This document shows, one piece after another, positions 59,401 to 64,000 of a stretch of DNA of 64,000 nucleotides (position 1 is its first letter; each line of letters begins with the position of its first letter). This DNA comes from Owenia fusiformis (lineage: Eukaryota; Annelida; Polychaeta; Sabellida; Oweniidae). Below the pieces are notes generated by a model. It had not been told where the DNA came from and did not search any database. It saw nothing but the letters and a program-made list of their open reading frames with translations. Location: positions 25,742,184-25,806,183 of the forward strand of contig CAIIXF020000012.1 in NCBI GenBank assembly GCA_903813345.2, given 5' to 3'. The position numbers were made by a program, and so were the translations under genes.

Positions 59401-62015
59401 GAAATATTTAAAGGTGAAACTCTAGACATTATTAGAAACCTCTTTGTTGTAATATTTCAGAGTGTAACTCTATACATTATTAGAAACCTCTATGTTGTAA
59501 TATTTCAGAGTGTAACTCTATACATTATTAGAAACCTCTATGTTGTAATATTTCAGAGTGTAACTCTAGACATTATTAGAAACCTGTATGTTGTAATATT
59601 TCAGAGTGTAACTCTATACATTATTAGAAACCTCTATGTTGTAATATTTCAGAGTGTAACTCTATACATTATTAGAAACCTCTATGTTGTAATATTTCAG
59701 AGTGTAACTCTATACATTATTAGAAACCTCTATGTTGTAATATTTCAGAGTGTAACTCTAGACATTATTAGAAACCTGTATGTTGTAATATTTCAGAGTG
59801 TAACTCTATACATTATTAGAAACCTCTATGTTGTAATATTTCAGAGTGTAACTCTATACATTATTAAGACCTCATTGTTGTAATATTTCACAGTGTAACT
59901 CTCTACATCATTAGTATAGAAACCTATTTGTTCTAATATTTCAGTGTGTAACTCTAGACATCATAAGAAACCTCTTTGTTGTAATATTTCAGAGTGTAAC
60001 TCTATACATTATTAGAAACCTCTATGTTGTAATATTTCAGAGTGTAACTTTAGACAAGAGACCTTCATGTGTGAAATATGACTCTTCAATATTCATGGCA
60101 AAGCTGAGCATGCGTACAAGATTTGCTGGTGAGGTGGCTGGTATGAAGGTTGCACTACAGGATGACCAGGTACTCTCCAAAACTCTGGCAAAGCAGATTA
60201 AGAATGCTGAAGCCAGCAAAGATGGTAAGTTTATGATGATTCTCTAACCTTTAGCAGATAAGTTGTTCTCATCAGGCACAATTTTGAAATAGTTGAAAAA
60301 GATGGCCAAATCAGTGAAAGTAGGATGTCGGTAGAAACAAAACATTTGTACTCAGTTAAATGGTTTCTATCAGGTTATTTCTGTTTTTCATATATATATA
60401 TTCTCATTATTTGATCAATTCTCATTTTAAAAAAAAGGTGTTGTAATATGTTTTATTTCTTCATAATTGATAATAATTGGGAATTATTATGTCACCATCA
60501 GAAGATATTGTTATAATCTTCAACTTTTTTGTGGATGGCAGTTGGCATTCAGTGGTTGGTGTTTGGCAATCAGTTTCTGTGGCAAATGGCAGGTGGTGAC
60601 ATTTTGCGTGTTAATGTCTTGTAATATGTATTGTTGTTCTTTAGGGAGATACTGTAAGTATGGCCATATTGTAGATACTGGCTGTACTGATATTGTAAAT
60701 ATTGGCATTACTGATATTGTGAATATTGGCAGCACTGATATTGTAAATATTGGCAGTACTGATATTTTAAATATTGGCAGTACTGATATTGTAAATATTG
60801 GCAGCACTGATATTGTAAATATTGGCAGTACTGATATTGTAAATATTGGCATTACTGATATTGTAAATATTGGCATTACTGATATTGTAAATATTAGCAG
60901 TACTGATATTGTAAATATTGGATGGAACACTTATTCTCTTTCAGGTAACTATGAGGACTGTTTGTTTAGGATTACTGCATACCTGATTTCAATGCCACAT
61001 GTTAATAGACAGTTATTGCATGAACTCTGTTGGTCTCCCGCAACATTGTTCACAGAGAAGTCCATGGAAGCAGCTGTTGCATGCTGGGAATGGCTCCTTG
61101 CAGCAAAAGAAGATCCAGAAATAACGTTACAGGTGGGTACAATGAAGGAAAAAGTTCTTGGCGGCATTTTGTGTGATACAATTTTTTTTAAGTTCATTCC
61201 TTCAATAATTGGATTGTTATGCAGTGTTGTTGCCTTTTTTGCCTTACCATAAGAAATATAAATTTGGTTTGGTCGTGACATATTGTTATAGTCTTCAATG
61301 TTTTGTGGATGGTGTTCGACATTCAGCAGTCAACATTCTGGGTTCAGCATCTGTAAAGTAAAAGTCTTGTTTTACTGTTTGATTAAGTAAAAATCTCTTT
61401 TTGTTCTCTTTATTACCGTATATGTACAATGAGCCATATATTGTATTTTATTTCTTTGAAATGACATTATTGTGTTTAATTTCAGTTTATGCAGGAGATG
61501 TCTTCTTCCTGGCAGATGACAATTGACAGACGGTTAGGGCTGTTCTCTGTGGAGGATCCTGAAGTTGATCCCCTAGCTGTCTCTGAGGGTGAACCCCCCA
61601 GGCCTAAACCACCATTCGTCTACCCTCATGCTATATGGTCTAAGGTAAGAGAGCCACTAGGGCTAAACTACTATTTTTCCTCAATTTTTGTCAAACCGTC
61701 TGCTTTTTGAAATGCATTATGGGAATGATTTCCATATCTTCAGTTTATATAAAATCTTCAGCGTTTTGAAATGCATTATGGGAATATTTCCATTTCCTTC
61801 AGTTTATATAAAACCGTCTGCTTTTTGAAATGCATTATGGGAACAACTTCCATTTTCTTTCAGTTTCTTGCTGAAAGACTAGAGATTGCCAAGTACCACA
61901 GCATCGACCAGGTAGAGATCTTCGCCAACATGCTCCACAAGTCTTTAGGGATCCATGTTGGACGACCTAACAGTGTCATGAATAGACATATTGCTGCAGT
62001 AGGCACCCGTATGCG
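34107..62015 (+). CDS. PI4KA: Phosphatidylinositol 4-kinase alpha, N-terminal two-thirds in 26-27 exons
   Basis: PI4KA (yeast Stt4) makes PI4P at the plasma membrane together with TTC7 and FAM126. The 27 exons found join without a phase error or stop into 1,342 codons (1,315 without candidate exon 17). They match human PI4KA from its N-terminal region to about residue 1,290 of 2,102, the alpha-helical solenoid. Strong blocks include [80 protein letters not shown] and QVEIFANML. Exon 27 ends at a clean donor (62015|GTAAGC). No later PI4KA exon precedes the opposite-strand gene at 62839, so the lipid kinase domain is absent from this window. Exon groups are listed separately. Five acceptors sit at the end of exon-head tandem arrays, a sixth (exon 18) at the end of an acceptor-only array, and exon 25 just after another array. 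Confidence 0.95.
34194..37092 (+). other. PI4KA intron 1
   Basis: It contains three repeat features. A MITE-like inverted pair lies at 34638-34763 (GACTCCCAGAATGCAACAT and ATGTTGCATTCTGGGAGTC), whose arms match the element at 24912-25069. A diverged direct duplication of roughly 430 bp lies at about 34970-35630. A short element at 36496-36687 is bounded by TAAGGTTCGAT and ATCGAACCTTA. No gene is seen inside. Confidence 0.6.
38326..38489 (+). repeat. Tandem array of the exon 4 acceptor and exon head, 34-bp unit
   Basis: Units read as a TTATTGTAACTC tract, then TTCAG or TTAAG, then AATTGCCTAAC. Copy boundaries after AG are 38355, 38389, 38423 and 38457. The functional exon 4 starts at 38490 with the same AATTGCCTAAC. 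Two upstream copies keep a good pyrimidine-CAG (38388 and 38422). The others have TAAG. The period is not a multiple of three. Confidence 0.92.
39838..39991 (+). mobile_element. pogo/Tigger-like MITE fragment in PI4KA intron 5
   Basis: The right end reads TCAGATTAGTCAGGTTTTTACTGTA, matching the pogo/Tigger terminal pattern seen at 17096-17120. The body has TCTGAACACTTAAGG. The left end is diverged. Confidence 0.5.
41828..51796 (+). CDS. PI4KA: PI4KA exons 10-16
   Basis: Exons are 41828-42093, 43990-44085, 48657-48840, 49130-49224, 50353-50563, 50942-51050 and 51666-51796. Exon 10 ends [13 protein letters not shown], as in the human protein. Exon 11 gives [20 protein letters not shown]. Exon 12 gives [20 protein letters not shown]. 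Exon 14 gives [11 protein letters not shown] and [15 protein letters not shown]. Exon 15 gives [11 protein letters not shown] and exon 16 ends LKNDSVAP. Intron 11 (44086-48656) is the longest here and contains a nested gene. Exons 11 and 14 are the last copies of long exon-head arrays. Confidence 0.95.
42425..43989 (+). repeat. Tandem array of the exon 11 acceptor and most of exon 11, nine extra copies
   Basis: Each 162-169 bp unit contains about 70 bp of intron end (TAACCCTAATATATTTCAG) and about 87 bp of exon 11. Exon-like starts are 42520, 42683, 42852, 43015, 43178, 43341, 43503, 43665 and 43828. The functional copy is 43990-44085. In the extra copies the exon end (GATATGAGCGACAG and its donor) is replaced by GATATACACATGTACAC. 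Copy 4 has a TGA in the exon frame. Copies 5-7 resemble copies 8-10 as a higher-order unit of about 487 bp. Confidence 0.97.
44820..45235. repeat. Minisatellite, about 13 copies of 32 bp
   Basis: Units of GGTCATCTCAACCCCAAGTC plus a variable AACTCAACCCAT lie in PI4KA intron 11, downstream of the nested gene. Overlapping frames in all three phases are repeat translation, not genes. No splice site is involved. Confidence 0.95.
45691..46297 (-). CDS. Small two-exon gene nested in PI4KA intron 11
   Basis: Exon 1 is 46297-45884 and exon 2 is 45813-45691 (stop), joined in phase after AAAAGG|GTAAAT to give 178 codons. I do not recognise the family. The protein is polar and basic. An acidic middle ([17 protein letters not shown]) leads to a compact motif-like stretch ([20 protein letters not shown]), then [17 protein letters not shown] and a basic helix-like region ([13 protein letters not shown]). 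The C-terminus is Ser/Lys-rich. There are no membrane segments. Evidence for a real gene is the good splice sites, the frame kept across the intron and an AATAAA on the minus strand about 270 bp past the stop (45420-45425 on plus). It is antisense to PI4KA. Confidence 0.65.
47180..47350. mobile_element. hAT-like MITE with 8-bp target duplication
   Basis: The 8-bp repeat GCTTATAC flanks the element (47172-47179 and 47351-47358). Its ends are inverted, from AAGGGTTTCA to TGAAACCCCT, with further pairing of CAACAGGC and GCCTGCTGTT. It lies in PI4KA intron 11. Confidence 0.8.
47735..47777. mobile_element. Remnant 43-bp mariner-like MITE
   Basis: A TA-flanked fragment runs from CAGGGTGACACC to GATCACCCTG. 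It is short enough to be little more than two terminal repeats. Confidence 0.55.
48085..48271. mobile_element. mariner-like MITE
   Basis: A TA-flanked element runs from CCGGGTGACCCAAAATTG to ATTTTGGGTCACCCTG. The terminal pattern is shared with 19561-20119 and 47735-47777. A lone half-end (AGGTGACCCAAAACGC) is also present near 40316. Confidence 0.7.
49610..50352 (+). repeat. Tandem array of the exon 14 acceptor and exon head, eight extra copies
   Basis: Units of 88-94 bp contain a TTTCCAG acceptor, then GCATGTGTCTCTAAATGATC, which resembles the start of exon 14 (GCATGTGTCTCTAGCAGTGA). Exon-like starts are 49637, 49725, 49813, 49901, 49989, 50077, 50168 and 50259. The functional exon is at 50353. 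The copy at 50259 is a hybrid that keeps AGCAGTGATCAATGC. Confidence 0.95.
52986..53066 (+). CDS. PI4KA: Candidate 81-bp cassette exon of PI4KA (exon 17)
   Basis: An open 27-codon block in phase 0 at both ends lies between TTCTTCTAG and the donor GTTTGT. Joining exon 16 directly to exon 18 already reproduces the human order (NDSVAP then GELNELR, compared with NDTVTPAELSELR). This block would therefore be an insertion without disturbing the frame. The GTTTGT donor is weak but is also used by dehydrogenase exon B. It is either an alternative exon or a pseudo-exon. Confidence 0.4.
53706..53932. mobile_element. MITE with TTAA target duplication in PI4KA intron 17
   Basis: TTAA lies at 53702-53705 and 53933-53936. 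The ends are inverted, from AGGGCCATTGTC to GACAATGTCCCT, and TCTGTAATTCTG pairs with CAGAATTACAGA inside. This is the second TTAA-flanked AGGG-ended family in the window, different from 10675-11222. Confidence 0.8.
55081..55409 (+). repeat. Tandem array of the exon 18 acceptor, 11 copies of 30 bp
   Basis: Exact 30-bp units read TTTTCTTTGTAACATG, then TGATTGTAGG or TGATTAAAGG. The last unit is the real acceptor (AG at 55408-55409) of exon 18. Usable TGTAG ends survive at about 55109, 55139 and 55229; the other copies read TAAAG or TGAAG. Extension of the exon upstream would meet TAA in the first added unit. Minus-strand frames over it are translated repeat. Confidence 0.95.
55410..59299 (+). 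CDS. PI4KA: PI4KA exons 18-23
   Basis: Exons are 55410-55543, 56340-56422, 56667-56737, 57672-57796, 58617-58698 and 59021-59299. Exon 18 gives [13 protein letters not shown] and [14 protein letters not shown]. Exon 21 gives [20 protein letters not shown] and exon 22 gives [14 protein letters not shown]. Exon 23 gives [20 protein letters not shown] and [12 protein letters not shown]. All are close to the human protein. Exon 20 starts GTATGT directly after AG. Confidence 0.95.
55558..55724. mobile_element. MITE directly after PI4KA exon 18
   Basis: A TA-flanked element runs from CAGGGTGTTTTGTAATGACC to GGTCATTATGAAACACTGTG. It begins only about 14 bp after the exon 18 donor. Confidence 0.75.
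57876..58346. mobile_element. hAT-like MITE with 8-bp target duplication in PI4KA intron 21
   Basis: TTTACAAT lies on both sides (57868-57875 and 58347-58354). The ends are TAGTGTTGTCGCGATG and CATCGCGATGT-type sequence finishing AATCGCGACAACACTA. Internal words such as CATCGATG and ATCGATGC recur in both orientations. No transposase is encoded. Confidence 0.9.
59366..60040 (+). repeat. Tandem array of the exon 24 acceptor and exon head, about 13 extra copies of 48 bp
   Basis: Units read AGTGTAACTCTATACATT, then a linker, then TTGTAATATTTCAG. Copy starts are 59374, about 59413, 59461, 59509, 59557, 59605, 59653, 59701, 59749, 59797, 59845, about 59892, 59945 and 59993. The functional exon 24 starts at 60041 with AGTGTAACTTTAGAC. 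The period is 16 codons in the exon frame. The two nearest upstream acceptors (59944 and 59992) are open into exon 24. Confidence 0.97.
60041..62015 (+). CDS. PI4KA: PI4KA exons 24-27
   Basis: Exons are 60041-60224, 60945-61132, 61486-61644 and 61864-62015. Exon 24 gives [19 protein letters not shown] and RFAGEVAGM. Exon 25 gives [13 protein letters not shown] and [16 protein letters not shown]. Exon 26 gives [15 protein letters not shown] and YPHAIWSK. Exon 27 gives [20 protein letters not shown] and [14 protein letters not shown]. The order and spacing follow human PI4KA. The donor at 62015 leads into an intron with no further exon before 62839. Confidence 0.95.
60645..60930 (+). repeat. 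Minisatellite, about ten copies of 27 bp, just before exon 25
   Basis: Units of TACTGATATTGTAAATATTGGCA (with TTA, GCA or GTA joins) end about 20 bp before the exon 25 acceptor (AG at 60943-60944), in the branch-point region. The acceptor itself is not repeated. Confidence 0.93.
61681..61863 (+). repeat. Tandem array of the exon 27 acceptor, three units of 59-61 bp
   Basis: Units read TTTATATAAAACCGTCTGC, then TTTTGAAATGCATTATGGGAA, then a pyrimidine tract and TTCAG. Units end at 61743, 61802 and 61863. The last end is the working acceptor of exon 27. The first bases after each AG (TTTATA and TTTCTT) are alike, so only about three exon bases are shared. Confidence 0.9.
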
Positions 62016-62838
62016 GTAAGCAAACAATTTTCTTTGGCAAATTATTGCAAAGGTCAAGATATGTTTGTTGATACTGTATCCCTAGTTCTAGCTGCTCTAC
62101 ATGGTTCGAGCACTCATATGGTCTTAAATTGGATAGTTGTTTGACAGATTGATTTCAAATTTTTAGGAATGATTCTTTGTATGAAAATCTTGAACTGATT
62201 AGATTTTGGCATTCTGGGTTAATATTAAGGGAGCCATTTTGGATTTTTGTTCTAAATCTTGTCTCTTCAACTGATTAGTGTGGGCATTCAGGATCAAAAA
62301 TCTATGATCACCGATTTTTGGGGACAAGTTGTACTTGTTTGTGTCCTTGTATTATATTAGAGAACTGTTGTGTTTTATTGAATAGTGTATATATGAGTAT
62401 TAGTCTATAACTTTTTTTAATGAAATAGTCTTTCGCAGAATATATAAGTTTTAAAACACCCATCCATTCAAAGATAATAACCTCCTCATTATAAGATACT
62501 ACAGTTATTTTGTAGGAATTCAGTGAAATGATTAAATAAATAAGTGCTTAGCATACTTCCTTGCATAATTTCCACATATCTTTGTTAAATATTGATGTTA
62601 TACCATGTCACATTTAAAATGCCAATAACAAGAAAAAAGAAAGAAAAGTAAGAGATATAAATCTACTTGCATCACTTTAGAATAGAGAGTTAAGATCAAT
62701 ATTTATTTGTTGTTAAATGGTACACAACAATTGTAATAAAATAATAAAAGTGATAAATAAAAGTATTGAGTTGTCATTAAAACATCAGCTGGGATTTCAT
62801 TTCAATTCAGCATTTAATCTTTAAGTATGTTTACCATA
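62016..62838. other. PI4KA 3'-side intron and convergent 3' flank
   Basis: No exon is recognised. For the minus-strand gene this is the 3' region. A plus-strand TTTATT near 62702 would be an AATAAA signal about 135 bp past its stop. Confidence 0.5.
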
Positions 62839-64000
62839 CTAAAGTTTGTTTAAAACAGAACTACATCTCTTTAGACGTGATAGTTTAAATCTCTTATAAA
62901 TGAAATAGATCCCAAAAATGGCAACAATTATGGATATTTGAAGAGTTCCCTTGGGGGTTGTTTTGCTCTTCTCGTCATTTTCTGCAAGGACCTTATCTAG
63001 ATCAAACGATGGGTCATATTGGTTGGTAAAGATCACTTTATCAGCTGAATCTTGTACATGCACAACACATCCTCGATTTGAGTCACCGTTGCCATGCGCT
63101 ATTGATATCAGGGTATTTTCATTGTTTACTTTAAGTTTAATCTCAGTTTTTGTATTTAAGTGTGGCGTAATTTGGACATCTTTTAAAGTGATGCTTGGAG
63201 AATGGAGTATGTAGAAGATATCTGTTGTCCTGCCCTGGAGATTGCTCGATATGTTGAGGTTGCTCAATGTCCATACTTTGCCATCTTTAGAGCTCACTAT
63301 TTCAGTAATATTCACATCTGGTTGGTTCTCTGAATCTGCCACTTTAACAATGATTCGATACTCTTCATCATCGATGACCATTTTAGCTCCTTTGTGACTA
63401 AAGTCATTGAGTACTTGGAATTTGTTTTCATAGTTATTGAAGTATGTACTCCAATGGGTCAAGGGGCTATCAGTGGCAACTTCGACATGATCGGATATCA
63501 GAAGAAGTTGGCTGTTTAGCAACAGCAAATGCCTAGCAACAGATTTGAGCTTTAAAGATTTAGGGTATGCTTTTGCAGCCTCCCCTACGAGATACAGCAT
63601 ACCCTGCATTTGGCTCACAAATACTATTTTAGCATCCATCCATTCTGTCACTCCATTTACTCGCCGAAACTCCAACCATTTAGCACAGTCCTGAATCTGG
63701 CCTGCCCATGGCTTGCTACATTTGCTGGCTGTGGATGGACTAAACATCATCACATTATTTGTATAGGTCCACTTCATAGAGTACAATCCATCAGTGACAA
63801 GTAGTTTTCCATTTGGGGCAAACACAAATGAGTTCTGGTCTGGATGCTCATGCCCTGGATTGAAATTAGCCCAGGATAAACCTTTATGCTGTTTTTCAAC
63901 AAGGGCTGAAACGACTCTACCATGAAGCTTACTGGATTTAAATGAAAGGAATGTCGCTCCATCTTTGAGGTCCTGTCCCCCTCCATATGTGACCACCCCC
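62839..64000 (-). CDS. Dermatan-sulfate-epimerase-like protein, 3' part
   Basis: The frame is open at the right edge, and codons VVTYGG at 63996 onward match human DSE (VVTYGS), so the N-terminal part lies outside. DSE converts glucuronate to iduronate in chondroitin/dermatan sulfate in the ER or Golgi. The key block NFNPGHEHPDQNSFVFAPNG carries the HEHPDQ histidines of the epimerase active-site region. NNVMMFSPS and LLLLNSQLLLISDHVE also match the family. About 385 residues are visible. The C-terminus is short, with one hydrophobic segment (TLQISIIVAIFGIYFIY) and a basic tail (FKLSRLKR) instead of the two segments of human DSE. It is probably a DSE or DSEL relative, but the exact orthology is open. 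Confidence 0.88.
   Translation of the reverse strand, partial: GVVTYGGGQDLKDGATFLSFKSSKLHGRVVSALVEKQHKGLSWANFNPGHEHPDQNSFVFAPNGKLLVTDGLYSMKWTYTNNVMMFSPSTASKCSKPWAGQIQDCAKWLEFRRVNGVTEWMDAKIVFVSQMQGMLYLVGEAAKAYPKSLKLKSVARHLLLLNSQLLLISDHVEVATDSPLTHWSTYFNNYENKFQVLNDFSHKGAKMVIDDEEYRIIVKVADSENQPDVNITEIVSSKDGKVWTLSNLNISSNLQGRTTDIFYILHSPSITLKDVQITPHLNTKTEIKLKVNNENTLISIAHGNGDSNRGCVVHVQDSADKVIFTNQYDPSFDLDKVLAENDEKSKTTPKGTLQISIIVAIFGIYFIYKRFKLSRLKRCSSVLNKL

Noticed and set aside
59338-59883. 181-codon membrane-like repeat protein
   Set aside because: It is the exon 24 acceptor array read through. Its only plausible coding role is as an exon 24 extension, reported as a finding.
60520-60930. 136-codon minus-strand protein with TISVLPIF repeats
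   Set aside because: It is the antisense of the 27-bp array before exon 25.

Overview
The window is nuclear DNA of an invertebrate animal, probably a marine deuterostome or mollusc. Coding exons are short, start after pyrimidine-tract AG acceptors and end at GT donors. The DNA is AT-rich and full of small non-autonomous DNA transposons, minisatellites and poly-G runs. The proteins look like metazoan orthologues. I cannot name a species from the sequence. I see no bacterial-style operon, CRISPR array, rRNA or convincing tRNA.

Layout. 1-3043: a decayed non-LTR retrotransposon reverse transcriptase on the minus strand, split by about 1.7 kb of G-rich tandem repeat. 3044-20609: gene-free, repeat-rich DNA with several recognisable MITEs and foldback elements, some with clear target-site duplications. 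20610-21430: a 9-copy G-rich minisatellite. 21517-23806 (+): a GT10 alpha-1,3-fucosyltransferase in three exons. 24565-33800 (-): eleven exons of an AidB/ACDH-11-type acyl-CoA dehydrogenase, lacking only its C-terminal end. 33801-34106: a short divergent promoter. 34107-62015 (+): 26 or 27 exons of phosphatidylinositol 4-kinase alpha (PI4KA), about 1,315-1,342 codons, without the C-terminal lipid kinase half. 45691-46297 (-): a small two-exon gene nested in PI4KA intron 11. 62839-64000 (-): the 3' part of a dermatan-sulfate-epimerase-like gene, open at the right edge.

The main discovery candidate is structural. At least seven exons in two genes on opposite strands (PI4KA exons 4, 11, 14, 24 and 27; dehydrogenase exons D and G) are preceded by tandem arrays whose unit spans the intron 3' end, the AG acceptor and the first part of the exon. 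An eighth array (PI4KA exon 18) repeats the acceptor almost without exonic sequence. The functional exon is always the last, 3'-most copy. Copy numbers run from 2 to about 14 and periods from 30 to about 165 bp. One array repeats an acceptor directly abutting a consensus donor (AG|GTGAGT) eleven times. Another supplies in-frame upstream acceptors that would add 16-residue repeats. I call these exon-head minisatellites. They predict splice-site competition and isoform length variation that RNA data could test.

The genes have no evident common pathway. The fucosyltransferase and the epimerase-like protein act on glycans in the secretory pathway, PI4KA makes PI4P at the plasma membrane, and the dehydrogenase is a flavoenzyme of acyl metabolism. 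The dehydrogenase and PI4KA share a promoter region.
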